A DNA stretch of 64,000 nt from JAAYJK01 sp964501655 (GTDB lineage: Bacteria; Bacillota; Syntrophomonadia; Syntrophomonadales; Syntrophomonadaceae): contig CAZCTN010000007.1 in the NCBI GenBank assembly GCA_964501655.1, positions 49,032-113,031 of the forward strand. The letters are read 5' to 3'. The notes beneath the pieces are model-generated. The model was not told the DNA's origin. It made no database searches and saw only the letters and a program-made list of their open reading frames with translations. The position numbers and the translations under genes were made by a program. Positions 26,836-35,274 of this stretch are shown piece after piece; position 1 is the first letter of the stretch; every line of letters starts with the position of its first letter.

Positions 26836-28182
26836 GTGGCTTTTGAAGGACTTTCACAGCGGCTGCAGGATGTTTTTAAGAAGCTGCGCGGCAAAGGCAA
26901 GATCAGTGAAGAAGATGTGAATCTGGCCATGCGAGAGGTTCGGCTGGCTTTGCTGGAAGCGGACGTTAACTTCAAGGTGGTTAAGGATTTTATCGGCAAG
27001 GTGAAAGAAAGAGCTGTCGGCCAGGAAGTGCTGCAAAGTTTGACTCCCGGGCAGCAGATTATTAAAATAGTTCATGATGAAATGACCGTCTTGATGGGTG
27101 GCTCGGAGAGTAAACTGACCTTTGCCTCCCGCCCCCCTACCATATTTATGGCAGTAGGTCTGCAGGGAGCCGGAAAAACTACCACGGTAGCTAAATTGGG
27201 CAAGGTTCTGCTGAAACAGGGAAGAAAGCCTCTGCTGGCAGCCTGTGATATCTACCGGCCCGCCGCCATAAAACAGCTTCAGGTATTGGGAGAGCAAACC
27301 GGAATACCGGTTTTCGCTATGGGACAGAATAACCCTCTGGATATAGCCAGAGCATCTCTGGAGGCTGCCAAAAACAAAGGCTGTGATACCATCATATTGG
27401 ATACAGCAGGCAGGCTGCATATTGACAGCCAAATGATGGACGAATTGGTACAGATTAAAGAGGCTCTTCAGCCAGATGAAATATTGCTGGTTGTAGATGC
27501 TATGACCGGGCAGGACGCCGTTAATGTATCGGATCACTTTAACTCTCAGCTGGGTTTGTCCGGAGTTATCCTGACCAAATTGGACGGCGACAGCCGGGGG
27601 GGTGCAGCCCTGTCGGTCAAAGCGGTGACCGGATGTGCCATTAAATATGTGGGTATGGGAGAGAAACTGGATGCGCTGGAGCCTTTTTATCCGGATCGTA
27701 TGGCTTCTCGAATCCTGGGTATGGGTGATGTGCTGAGTCTGGTGGAAAAAGCTCAGGCCAACATAGACCAAGATAAGGCGCGGGAAATGGAGCGGAAGAT
27801 CCGGGAGCAGGAATTTACCCTGGAAGATTTCCTGGAGCAGATGCAGCAGGTTAAATCAATGGGTCCCCTGGATGAATTGCTGGGGATGATTCCTGGTATG
27901 GGCAACAAGCTCAAGGGCATGCCGGCCAGTTTTGATGATAAAGAGATAGTTCATATTGAAGCTATTATACAGTCGATGACCAGAGATGAGAGGCGGAATC
28001 CCTCCATTATTAACGGCAGCAGAAAGAAACGCATTGCCCGGGGCAGCGGAACCCGGGTGCAAGAGGTCAACCGCCTGTTGAAGCAGTTTGAAGAGTCCCG
28101 CAAGATGATGAAACAGCTGGCTGACATGGGCAAAAAAGGCAAAAGAGGCGGATTCCCGCCCCTGAATTTCCCTTTTAATTAA
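26836..28182 (+). CDS. ffh: Signal recognition particle protein Ffh
   Basis: A 448-residue SRP GTPase that binds signal peptides on ribosomes and targets them to FtsY at the membrane. It has the N domain, then the G domain with GLQGAGKTTTVAKLG (about residue 107), DTAGR and TKLDGDSRGGAALS. The methionine-rich M domain starts at about 300 and includes SMGPLDELLGMIPGMGNK and the RNA-binding RRNPSIINGSRKKRIARGSG. It starts at GTG behind AAAGGAG. A terminal GGFPPLNFPFN tail is usual. Confidence 0.98.
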   Translation: MAFEGLSQRLQDVFKKLRGKGKISEEDVNLAMREVRLALLEADVNFKVVKDFIGKVKERAVGQEVLQSLTPGQQIIKIVHDEMTVLMGGSESKLTFASRPPTIFMAVGLQGAGKTTTVAKLGKVLLKQGRKPLLAACDIYRPAAIKQLQVLGEQTGIPVFAMGQNNPLDIARASLEAAKNKGCDTIILDTAGRLHIDSQMMDELVQIKEALQPDEILLVVDAMTGQDAVNVSDHFNSQLGLSGVILTKLDGDSRGGAALSVKAVTGCAIKYVGMGEKLDALEPFYPDRMASRILGMGDVLSLVEKAQANIDQDKAREMERKIREQEFTLEDFLEQMQQVKSMGPLDELLGMIPGMGNKLKGMPASFDDKEIVHIEAIIQSMTRDERRNPSIINGSRKKRIARGSGTRVQEVNRLLKQFEESRKMMKQLADMGKKGKRGGFPPLNFPFN

Positions 28183-28251
28183 TTAAGGTTATTTGATCGG
28201 GAGTTTAATGCTCCCATGAAATAATTATATATTTCAGAGGAGGTGAAGTGA

Positions 28252-28518
28252 GTGGCAACAAAAATTAGATTAAAGAGAATGGGCGCCAAAAAAAGACCCT
28301 TTTATAGAGTCGTAGTAGCAGATTCAAGATCTCCCCGTGACGGCAGATTTATTGAAGAATTAGGCTATTATGATCCTAATACTGATCCTGCCACGGTCAA
28401 AATCGACGAAGAAAAGACCTTGAAATGGCTGGCAACCGGAGCTCAGGCTTCCGAAACGGTAAAATCGCTGCTGAAAAAACAGGGTATCATGGCAAAGTTC
28501 GCTGAGAGCCGCAAATAA
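28252..28518 (+). CDS. rpsP: 30S ribosomal protein S16
   Basis: An 88-residue protein starting at GTG behind GAGGAGGTGA. It opens ATKIRLKRMGAKKRPFYRV and contains SRSPRDGRFIEELGYYDP, both diagnostic of S16, an early assembly protein of the small subunit. It follows ffh and precedes khpA as in other Firmicutes. A short GGGAG/CTCCC hairpin lies just upstream. Confidence 0.98.
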   Translation: MATKIRLKRMGAKKRPFYRVVVADSRSPRDGRFIEELGYYDPNTDPATVKIDEEKTLKWLATGAQASETVKSLLKKQGIMAKFAESRK

Positions 28519-28547
28519 TTTCTGCTCGGGCAGGGGGTGAAACATAA

Positions 28548-28778
28548 GTGAAAAAACTTGTGGAATATATAGCCAGATCTCTGGTGGACAACCCGGATGC
28601 GGTGCAAGTATCGGAGATCGAAGGCGAAAGGTCGATTATTATTGAACTCCGGGTTGCGCCTGACGATATGGGAAAGGTAATTGGTAAACAGGGGAAAATA
28701 GCCAAGTCAATTCGTACCCTTACCAAGGCCACAGCAGCAAAAGAAGGAAAAAGAGTAGTAGTAGAAATACTTAGGTAA
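28548..28778 (+). CDS. khpA: KH-domain RNA-binding protein KhpA
   Basis: A 76-residue single KH-domain protein with the GKVIGKQGKIAKSIRTL GxxG loop. It starts at GTG behind GGGGGTG. KhpA binds RNA with KhpB/Jag and affects cell size and small-RNA function in Gram-positives. Its position between rpsP and rimM is conserved. Confidence 0.95.
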   Translation: MKKLVEYIARSLVDNPDAVQVSEIEGERSIIIELRVAPDDMGKVIGKQGKIAKSIRTLTKATAAKEGKRVVVEILR

Positions 28779-28779
28779 G

Positions 28780-28808
28780 AGGGCTAAATTTAGCCCTTGA
28801 TCTTTTTT
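28780..28808 (+). terminator. Weak terminator or attenuator between khpA and rimM
   Basis: The palindrome AGGGCTA-AATT-TAGCCCT (28780-28797) is followed by a T-rich run. It may lower expression of rimM-trmD relative to the ribosomal protein genes. Confidence 0.55.
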
Positions 28809-28869
28809 GCCATCCAAAAAGAAAAGGATTAACGGTCCTGAGGGCGGGGGCCGGCAAGAGGTGATACAG

Positions 28870-29412
28870 GTGGAGGACAAGGAACTGATCAGTGTAGGCA
28901 GGATAACCGGCACTCATGGATACCAGGGTGTAGTCAGGGTTAGCCCGCTAACTGATTTCCCGGAGCGCTTCGATCAGCTGAAAGAAGTTATTTTGGATAC
29001 CGGCAGGGTCCGGGAAAAAGCAAGCATCGAAAGCTGTAAGCAGTATAAGCAGCAGCAGTTGATCAAATTCACCCAAATTGATAATCTCGAGGCTGCCCGG
29101 CAATACCGGGGGGCTTTGCTTAAAATACCGTCAGAACAGGTATACCCATTACCTGAAGGCTATTATTATCATTTTCAGCTGCAGGGAATGAAGGTTGAGG
29201 ATATTGAGCTGGGTTTTTTGGGGGATTTGCAAGAAATATTGGAGACCGGAGCCAATGATGTGTATGTTATCAGTTCCAGGGAGTATGGTGAACTATTAAT
29301 ACCGGCCATCAAGGAGGTAGTCCTCAATGTAGACCTAGAGCTTAATTGTATGCAGGTAAGCTTATTACCCGGTCTTATACCCGTCAAGAAGCAGCCCCAG
29401 GAGGAAAAATGA
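28870..29412 (+). CDS. rimM: 16S rRNA processing protein RimM
   Basis: A 180-residue two-domain protein. The N-terminal barrel begins ELISVGRITGTHGYQGVVRV, and the PRC-barrel half has ETGANDVYVI and LLIPAIKEVVLNVD. It assists maturation of the 30S head near S19. The open frame extends to a TTG at 28807 through a terminator-like hairpin. GTG 28870, 8 bp after AGAGGT, gives the normal family length and is preferred. It overlaps trmD by 4 bp. Confidence 0.93.
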   Translation: MEDKELISVGRITGTHGYQGVVRVSPLTDFPERFDQLKEVILDTGRVREKASIESCKQYKQQQLIKFTQIDNLEAARQYRGALLKIPSEQVYPLPEGYYYHFQLQGMKVEDIELGFLGDLQEILETGANDVYVISSREYGELLIPAIKEVVLNVDLELNCMQVSLLPGLIPVKKQPQEEK

Positions 29413-30137
29413 GAATAGACGTATTGACCCTTTTTCCGCAGATGTTTGCTTCCGTTTTTGAGGAAAGCATCATAAGAAGAGCCCGGGACAGATCGTTGGT
29501 TGAAATAAATATTTCCAACATCCGAGATTTTTCTGCTAATAAACATATGCAGGTGGATGATTATCCCTACGGGGGAGGCCCGGGAATGGTTATGAAAGCT
29601 GATGTGGTCCAGGCTGCGGTCAGGCATTATCAAACCTTGGACTCATGGCTGATCTGCTTGTCTCCGCAAGGGAAGGTACTGGACCAGAGCACAGTAAAGC
29701 AACTGGCCCGTAAAACGCATCTTATTCTCCTGTGCGGCCACTATGAAGGTATAGACGACCGAGTCTCGGCCATGTTCGATGAAGAGATATCTATCGGTGA
29801 TTATATTCTGACCGGGGGTGAAATCCCGGCTATGGTCCTGACCGATGCGGTGGTACGCTTGATCCCGGGAGTGCTTGGTGATGAAAGATCATTGGAAGAA
29901 GAGTCTTTTTCCTCATCGCTGCTGGAATATCCTCAATATACCCGGCCCCGTATCTACCAGGGGCAGGAGGTGCCCCCGGTACTGCTTTCCGGGCATCATG
30001 AAAATATTCGCCGATGGAGAAAAAAGCAGAGCCTGCTAAGAACCTTATTAAAACGTCCCGAGTTGCTGTTGCAGCAAGAGTTTAATCAGGAAGAAAAAGA
30101 GCTGTTGTCCGAAATACTTTTTGACAGGGAGAGTTAA
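29409..30137 (+). CDS. trmD: tRNA (guanine-N1-)-methyltransferase
   Basis: A 242-residue SPOUT-knot enzyme that methylates G37 next to the anticodon and prevents frameshifting. It starts MRIDVLTLFPQMF and carries YGGGPGMVM, the SAM-knot motifs CGHYEGIDDRV and IGDYILTGGE, and the C-terminal helical domain with RPRIYQGQEVPPVLLSGHH. ATG 29409 overlaps the rimM stop (ATGA) and has AGGAGG 5 bp upstream, so the longer open frame is discarded. Confidence 0.97.
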   Translation: MRIDVLTLFPQMFASVFEESIIRRARDRSLVEINISNIRDFSANKHMQVDDYPYGGGPGMVMKADVVQAAVRHYQTLDSWLICLSPQGKVLDQSTVKQLARKTHLILLCGHYEGIDDRVSAMFDEEISIGDYILTGGEIPAMVLTDAVVRLIPGVLGDERSLEEESFSSSLLEYPQYTRPRIYQGQEVPPVLLSGHHENIRRWRKKQSLLRTLLKRPELLLQQEFNQEEKELLSEILFDRES

Positions 30138-30141
30138 AGCA

Positions 30142-30720
30142 GTGAGAAAATCCAGGGTTTACTTAGCCCTGCTTCATTACCCTATGTATAATAAGAGGAT
30201 GGATATTATCACTACCTCTATTACCAATTTGGATTTACATGATATTTCCCGGGCAGCTCGAACCTACGGGGTAGAAGGTTTTTTCGTAGTTCATCCATCG
30301 GAAAACCAGCAGGAACTGCTCCAGGATATACTGGCCTACTGGCAGCAGGGCTACGGTGCCCAGTATAATCCGGATCGCCAGCAGGCCTTTAATATCTTGC
30401 GATCTGCGGATAACCTGGCTCAAGTCTTATCCATCATCCAATATGAGACCGGCCGCCAGCCTTTGACGGTAGCTACCGATGCCAGGATATATCCCCGCAG
30501 TGTATCCTATAAGCAGATGAAGGATAGGATATTCCACCAGGAGGAGGTTATTCTATTGCTCTTCGGTACCGGTTGGGGAATGAGTCAGGAACTCATGATG
30601 GAATGTGATCTTATTTTGGAACCAGTCCAGTCCGGCAGTGATTATAATCATTTGTCAGTCCGAAGCGCGGTTTCCATAATATTGGACCGCTTACTGGGCG
30701 AATTCTGGTTTACCCAATAG
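30142..30720 (+). CDS. SPOUT-type RNA methyltransferase (YwkD/trmD-neighbour family)
   Basis: A 192-residue protein common between trmD and rplS in clostridia, annotated as an RNA methyltransferase of the SPOUT clan. It has YLALLHYPMYNKRMDIITTS near the start and the knot-like LLLFGTGWGMSQEL and LEPVQSGSDYNHLSVRSA. The modified RNA position is unknown. GTG 30142, 4 bp after trmD and about 9 bp after GGGAGA, is preferred over the upstream TTG at 30121. Confidence 0.8.
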   Translation: MRKSRVYLALLHYPMYNKRMDIITTSITNLDLHDISRAARTYGVEGFFVVHPSENQQELLQDILAYWQQGYGAQYNPDRQQAFNILRSADNLAQVLSIIQYETGRQPLTVATDARIYPRSVSYKQMKDRIFHQEEVILLLFGTGWGMSQELMMECDLILEPVQSGSDYNHLSVRSAVSIILDRLLGEFWFTQ

Positions 30721-30726
30721 ATTTCC

Positions 30727-30755
30727 TTGAGAATGCAACCCAGCTGTGATATAAT
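30727..30755 (+). promoter_or_regulatory. Sigma-A promoter for rplS
   Basis: TTGAGA (30727-30732), 17 bp, then TGATATAAT, an extended -10 (TATAAT at 30750-30755). It gives L19 a transcript of its own with a leader of about 70 nt. Confidence 0.88.
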
Positions 30756-30777
30756 ACCTTTGTTCTGGGTAAAAAAG

Positions 30778-30826
30778 ATGGTCCGCTGCATCAGCATAAG
30801 ATGTATGAACATCTGTTGGAAGGAGG
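30778..30826 (+). ncRNA. Ribosomal protein L19 leader
   Basis: The leader holds GTCCGCTGCA, then GATGT-ATGA-ACATC forming a small hairpin, CTGTT, and the AAGGAGG site. This matches the known Firmicutes L19 leader as I remember it, which is thought to be the autoregulatory binding site for L19. Confidence 0.7.
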
Positions 30827-30834
30827 TTGAAGGA

Positions 30835-31185
30835 ATGCAAGACATTATCAGATCAATCGAAGAGGAATACTATAAAAGTGATATTCCCAGCTTTGGCCCC
30901 GGAGATACCGTTAAGGTTCATGTTAAGGTAGTCGAGGGCGCCCGGGAAAGAATACAGGTATTTGAGGGAACTGTGATAAAAATCAGAGGCGGAGGGCTGT
31001 CCCGCACTTTTACCGTTCGCCGGATATCTTACGGGGTAGCGGTAGAGAGGACCTTTCCCATCCACTCACCGAGAATCGAGAAAATCGAAGTAACTCGGAG
31101 GGGTAAAGTGCGCAGAGCTAGGTTGTATTACCTGAGGAAACTTATGGGTAAGAAGGCCCGGGTTAAGGAAAAAGGCAGATATTAA
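30835..31185 (+). CDS. rplS: 50S ribosomal protein L19
   Basis: A 116-residue protein with FGPGDTVKVHVKVVEGARER, RIQVFEGTVI and SYGVAVERTFPIHSPRIEKI, diagnostic of L19 at the subunit interface. ATG 30835 is used because AAGGAGG is 7 bp upstream and the leader lies just before it. The open frame that begins 36 codons earlier crosses the promoter and leader and is not real. Confidence 0.98.
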   Translation: MQDIIRSIEEEYYKSDIPSFGPGDTVKVHVKVVEGARERIQVFEGTVIKIRGGGLSRTFTVRRISYGVAVERTFPIHSPRIEKIEVTRRGKVRRARLYYLRKLMGKKARVKEKGRY

Positions 31186-31201
31186 AAGCCCCCGGATAGG
31201 A

Positions 31202-31229
31202 AGAATACCTCAAGAGGTATTCTTTTTTT
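31202..31229 (+). terminator. Terminator after rplS
   Basis: AATACCT-CAAG-AGGTATT with flanking AG/CT forms a 9-bp stem followed by seven T residues. Confidence 0.9.
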
Positions 31230-31268
31230 ATGAGGGGGACGGCAGTTGTCATCCGCAGGAGGTAAATT

Positions 31269-32105
31269 GTGAGTATAAACTGGTATCCCGGACATATGGT
31301 AAAGGCCAGACGGGAGATTGAAAAAAACTTGAAAATGGTAGATATGGTGTTGCTGCTGTTGGACGCCCGGGCTCCATTCTCTTGCCGCAATAAGGATCTG
31401 GAGCACCTGGCCGGCAGGAAACGGATTATTATGGTGCTCAACAAGGCAGACCTGGCTCATCCTGGTGATACCAGGAGGTACGCCCTCCAGTTCAGACAGG
31501 AAGGGCTGCCGGCAGCCATGATAAATTCCTTGAATGGTAAAGGCAGCAAAGAGGTACTGCAGTTGATTATAGAAAGCTTTGGAGAACAGGCCGACAAGAT
31601 GCGGGCCAGGGGCCGAAGGGTTCGAGCAGCACGGGTTATGGTAGCAGGGGTTCCCAACGTGGGAAAATCCACCTTTCTCAACTGCCTGGTGGGTAAAAAA
31701 GTGGCCCAAACCGGTGCTAAACCAGGTGTGACCAGAGGTCAGCAGTGGATACGTCTGCGAGAAGATATTGAACTGATGGATACTCCCGGGCTTATGTGGC
31801 CCAAGATAGAGAACGAAGATCAGGGTAAAAAACTGGCCCTATTAAACATAGTGGGGGAAAATGCCTATAACGAGTATGAAATAGCTCTATTCTTGCTGGA
31901 AATACTTAAAAAGAAGAACCCGGATATACTACGGAATAAGCTGAAACTACAGGAACTGGATAAACATAATGAAGAATTACTGGATAGTATATCCATATTA
32001 AGAGGACACCTGCTGAAAGAAGGACGACCGGATACCGCCAAGACCTGCAAACTACTGCTGCAGGATTTTCGTAAAGGCAAATTGGGACGGTTGAGCCTGG
32101 ATTAG
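31269..32105 (+). CDS. rbgA: Ribosome biogenesis GTPase RbgA (YlqF)
   Basis: A 278-residue circularly permuted GTPase: the G4 motif NKAD (about residue 58) precedes G1 GVPNVGKST (about 127), and G3 DTPG comes last (about 173). It starts with INWYPGHMVKARREI, typical of YlqF. It is needed for late assembly of the 50S subunit in Gram-positives. It starts at GTG behind GGAGG. The C-terminal helical domain is complete. Confidence 0.96.
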   Translation: MSINWYPGHMVKARREIEKNLKMVDMVLLLLDARAPFSCRNKDLEHLAGRKRIIMVLNKADLAHPGDTRRYALQFRQEGLPAAMINSLNGKGSKEVLQLIIESFGEQADKMRARGRRVRAARVMVAGVPNVGKSTFLNCLVGKKVAQTGAKPGVTRGQQWIRLREDIELMDTPGLMWPKIENEDQGKKLALLNIVGENAYNEYEIALFLLEILKKKNPDILRNKLKLQELDKHNEELLDSISILRGHLLKEGRPDTAKTCKLLLQDFRKGKLGRLSLD

Positions 32106-32310
32106 TATGGCCCGTAAAGATTGGCAGAAGGGGAAACGAGGAAAATATGCGACCCGACCCCCGAGCAGGGAAGAGAGTTGTATTTCTGACTATTACAGTA
32201 TATAATTACCATATCGGTAGGGTTGGCTACTGCCGGCTATTCATATTAAACGATTTTACTACATATAATTTAAGCATATGGGCTGAAAAAGGCTTGGAAT
32301 GAGAGCCAGG
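32106..32310 (+). other. Intergenic sequence after rbgA
   Basis: No gene or clear promoter is seen in this first part of the roughly 500-bp gap between rbgA and the CapA-like gene. The rest of the gap contains a terminator and dispersed element B, listed separately. Confidence 0.4.
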
Positions 32311-32337
32311 AGCTCCTTCTCGAGAAGGGGCTTTTTT
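32311..32337 (+). terminator. Terminator downstream of rbgA
   Basis: AGCTCCTTC (32311-32319) pairs with GAAGGGGCT (32324-32332) around TCGA and runs into six T residues. It lies about 200 bp after rbgA and could end its transcript or attenuate a transcript entering element B. Confidence 0.85.
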
Positions 32338-32430
32338 GATGGAGGTGATGTGCAAGGACTATGCAATACCGCTATCAGTATCATGAGCCGCAGACGGCTG
32401 GCAGGTTGAACGTTTACTCCGTTGCGAGGA

Positions 32431-32541
32431 GCTGTTGGGCTACAACGAGGCGGAAAGATGTTCCTCGTTTTTTACCAGGTCGGATTCCTTTAATAATAAA
32501 CCGTCGGGGGGTTCTAATCTCACACCTCGTTGCAGCAGTGG
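32431..32541 (+). repeat. Dispersed intergenic element, copy B
   Basis: The core GAGGCGGAAAGATGTTCCT (32447-32465) is followed by CGTTTTTTA and GGGGGGTTCTAATCTC. CAACGAGG (32443-32450) can pair with CCTCGTTG at 32525-32532, enclosing the element, or AACGAGG can pair with the nearer CCTCGTT at 32463-32469. These are two exclusive stems. It ends about 65 bp before the CapA-like gene. Confidence 0.62.
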
Positions 32542-32606
32542 GCTGAATGCTCTGCAGTTACTTGAATAGTTGCCGCAAGATTATTATTGGGTAAAGGATG
32601 ATTTTA

Positions 32607-33800
32607 ATGTACTCCGGATGCAAGGTCAGCCTTTTGTTGAAGGGTTTGCTGGTTTTATCGTTAGCTAGTCTGTTGCTGTGCTTTCCTATGGGATGTTATA
32701 CCCCGAAAGAAAAAGGCCCGGCCGGTGAGGGGCCGAACAATAACTTGGATGACAAGCCCCTCAGCAGTGAAATTACCCTGCTGGCAGTTGGCGACTGTCT
32801 GATGCACAATACCCAGATATGGTCCGGACAGCAAGCAGACGGCACTTACAACTTCGATTTCTTTTTTTCCGAGGTGCAGGACCTGATAGAGCAGGGCGAC
32901 TACAGTTCAGTGTCTTTCGAAGCCCCTCTGGCCGGACCTGAATCCGGATATACCGGTTATCCGTTGTTCAACAGTCCGGATGCTATTGCCAGTACCTTTA
33001 AAAAAACCGGCTTTGACTTGGTGGTTACTGCCAACAATCATGCTTTTGACCGGGGATATCGGGGAGCCATGCGTACCCTGGAAGTATTGAAGGACACCGG
33101 ACTGGACACGCTGGGAACCTATGGCAGCCAGGAAGAAAGCAATACTTTTCTTATCAAGGATATTAAGGGAATTAAAGTCGGTTATCTGGCTTATTCCTAT
33201 GGAACCAACGGCATACCCATTCCCCAGGATAAGTCATACTGTTTCAATCTTCTGGACAGAGACAAAATTCTATCGGACCTGGGTTGGCTCAGACCGCAAG
33301 TAGATGTGCTGATCCTGGTTTTACACTGGGGGACCGAGTATATGCATCAACCAGAACCGGAGCAAGTGGATATGGCTTATGAATTTCTTAACGCCGGTGC
33401 GGACGTAATACTGGGCAGTCACCCCCATGTAATCCAACCCCTGGAGGTAATCGAGATCGATCAGCAGGAAAAGCTGGTGGTATATTCCATGGGCAATTTT
33501 ATCAGTCATCAGCATGGGGTGGAGAGGAACAGCGGAATTATATTGACCATGAAATTCAGCAAGGATTTTGATGCCGGCAGAACCCGGCTGACGAGAGTCA
33601 GCTATATACCTACCTATTCCCATCCCTACCATGATAACGGCCACATGAAATTCCGGGTTGTGGCGGCAGAAAAAGCCCTGGAAGATATAAGGAATGGACG
33701 AGAGCTATTCCTTGATGAAGGGGATATACCGGTACTGGAGCAGGTGCTGGAATCTGCCGCTAATCTTCTGGGAGAGTCCCGCCGACCCCTGATATTATAA
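32607..33800 (+). CDS. CapA-family metallophosphatase-like lipoprotein
   Basis: A 397-residue exported protein of the CapA/PgsA family (calcineurin-like fold). The signal peptide ends in lipobox PMGC at about residue 29. Metal-binding motifs run in order: LLAVGDCLMH, NNHAFDRGYRGA, LHWGTEY and GSHPHVIQP, then YSMGNFI. Family members take part in poly-gamma-glutamate capsule export, but many solitary copies are of unknown role and no pgsB/C genes are near. ATG 32607 is preferred, 8 bp after AAAGGA; ATG 32598 is in frame. It follows dispersed element B. Confidence 0.88.
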   Translation: MYSGCKVSLLLKGLLVLSLASLLLCFPMGCYTPKEKGPAGEGPNNNLDDKPLSSEITLLAVGDCLMHNTQIWSGQQADGTYNFDFFFSEVQDLIEQGDYSSVSFEAPLAGPESGYTGYPLFNSPDAIASTFKKTGFDLVVTANNHAFDRGYRGAMRTLEVLKDTGLDTLGTYGSQEESNTFLIKDIKGIKVGYLAYSYGTNGIPIPQDKSYCFNLLDRDKILSDLGWLRPQVDVLILVLHWGTEYMHQPEPEQVDMAYEFLNAGADVILGSHPHVIQPLEVIEIDQQEKLVVYSMGNFISHQHGVERNSGIILTMKFSKDFDAGRTRLTRVSYIPTYSHPYHDNGHMKFRVVAAEKALEDIRNGRELFLDEGDIPVLEQVLESAANLLGESRRPLIL

Positions 33801-33961
33801 GCCATGGTGCGCTTCCTAAGCAACTCCAGACTGCTGGTCGAAGCCCGGGGCGGGGATGGCAGGTCTATCTTTTAGAGGCACTACTTGAATGTGTATGGCC
33901 TTCCAGAGGCTAAAAGAGCTGTGATGTTGAATTAGGGATATACATTAAAGAGGTGAAAAAT

Positions 33962-35143
33962 ATGACATTACCCTTAAGTGGAATACGTATTCTGGACTTA
34001 TCTCGATATCTGCCCGGGCCTTTATGCACCCAGCTGCTGGCTGACTTCGGGGCGGAAATAGTCAAAATAGAACAACCTCAGGTAGGGGATCCGGGAAGGC
34101 AACTGGCTCCAGTGGTGAACGGAACCAGCACTCGTTTTTATACCGTCAACAGGAACAAAAAAAGCATTACCCTGGATATCCGTCAGGAAGAGGGCCGGGA
34201 AGTATTCAAGAAATTAATTCCTCATTTTGATGTGGTGGTAGATCAATTCAGGCCTGGTTTCATGGATGATTTGGGAATAGGGTACCAGGAATTGAAAAAG
34301 ATTAACCAGCGGTTAATATTCTGTGCCATCAGCGGCTATGGACAAGATGGCCCGATGTATAAAGCTGCCGGTCATGATTTGAATTATTTAAATCTGGCCG
34401 GGGTAACCGGCACGACCGGCAGCCGCCAAGGTGCTCCGGCCATGTCCGGGGTTCAAATAGCAGATATAGCCGGAGGGACTCTGTATGCGGTAATCGCTGT
34501 GCTAATGGCACTGGCTGGTCGGGAAAAGACTGGGCAGGGTCAGATGTGCGATATTTCCATGCTGGACGGTGCCGTGAGTCTGCTGGCTTATACCATGGGA
34601 GAATGGTCAGGGACGGGCATAATCCCCAGGATTGCTGATGGTGTGTTAACGGGAGGATATGCCTGTTACAACATTTACGAAACCCGGGATGCCAAATATG
34701 TTAGCCTGGGAGCGGTGGAGATAAAATTCTGGGCTGAATTTTGCGGGAAATTGGGGCTGGATGAATACATTGGCCTGCAATGGAAAACTGCGGAGCAGGC
34801 CCGTATTATCCAGGATGTTGCCGGGATAATGAAAGGGAAAACCCGGGATGAATGGGTCGAATACTTTGCTGAGAATGACATATGTTTCACCCCGGTGCTG
34901 GATCTGCAAGAAGTAAGCCAACATCCACAGGTAATAGCCCGGCAAATGGTTAGTAAAATCAAAGATCCTTCCGGATCAGATCAAGAGATAGCTTTAACTG
35001 GGATACCCTTTAAGCTTTCGGACACCCCCGGGAAAATAGTACTTAACTTTCCCGGACTGGGAGAGCATAATCAGGAAATCTTGCAGGAAGTCGGCTATAG
35101 CACGGCAGAGATTGAACAATTGAGCAAGGACGGCATCATCTGA
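33962..35143 (+). CDS. CaiB/BaiF family (class III) CoA-transferase or acyl-CoA racemase
   Basis: A 393-residue family III CoA-transferase fold protein. It has LSGIRILDLSRYLPGPLCTQ, DFGAEIVKIEQP, VDQFRPGFMDDLGIGY and a GHDLNYLNLAGVTG segment that is especially like alpha-methylacyl-CoA racemases, whose catalytic His and Asp lie in this region. It may move CoA between acids or interconvert 2-methylacyl-CoA epimers, useful for branched substrates. ATG 33962 lies 6 bp after AGAGGTGA. It stands between the CapA-like gene and the first sigma-54 activator and ends in a strong terminator. Confidence 0.88.
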   Translation: MTLPLSGIRILDLSRYLPGPLCTQLLADFGAEIVKIEQPQVGDPGRQLAPVVNGTSTRFYTVNRNKKSITLDIRQEEGREVFKKLIPHFDVVVDQFRPGFMDDLGIGYQELKKINQRLIFCAISGYGQDGPMYKAAGHDLNYLNLAGVTGTTGSRQGAPAMSGVQIADIAGGTLYAVIAVLMALAGREKTGQGQMCDISMLDGAVSLLAYTMGEWSGTGIIPRIADGVLTGGYACYNIYETRDAKYVSLGAVEIKFWAEFCGKLGLDEYIGLQWKTAEQARIIQDVAGIMKGKTRDEWVEYFAENDICFTPVLDLQEVSQHPQVIARQMVSKIKDPSGSDQEIALTGIPFKLSDTPGKIVLNFPGLGEHNQEILQEVGYSTAEIEQLSKDGII

Positions 35144-35156
35144 TATTTTAAGAACA

Positions 35157-35219
35157 CCCGGAGGCAGGTTCACTGTCCCGCTGATAAAGGGGGACAGTGA
35201 ACCTGCCTCCGGGTTCTTT
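35157..35219 (+). terminator. Terminator with 23-bp perfect stem
   Basis: Positions 35157-35179 pair without mismatch with 35191-35213 around an 11-nt loop, followed by TTCTTTA. The stem is far longer than needed for termination. Confidence 0.85.
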
Positions 35220-35274
35220 ATCCCTGTGCTATAATTAGCAGTAGATAGTAAGGGGGTATGGGAGGGGTTGTACC

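Noticed and set aside
28807..28869. Longer RimM start at TTG 28807
   Set aside because: It would begin in the T-run of a hairpin and add a non-conserved basic tail; GTG 28870 has a ribosome site.
32361..32546. 61-codon open frame over element B
   Set aside because: The composition follows the repeat element and no homologous frame is kept in the other copies.
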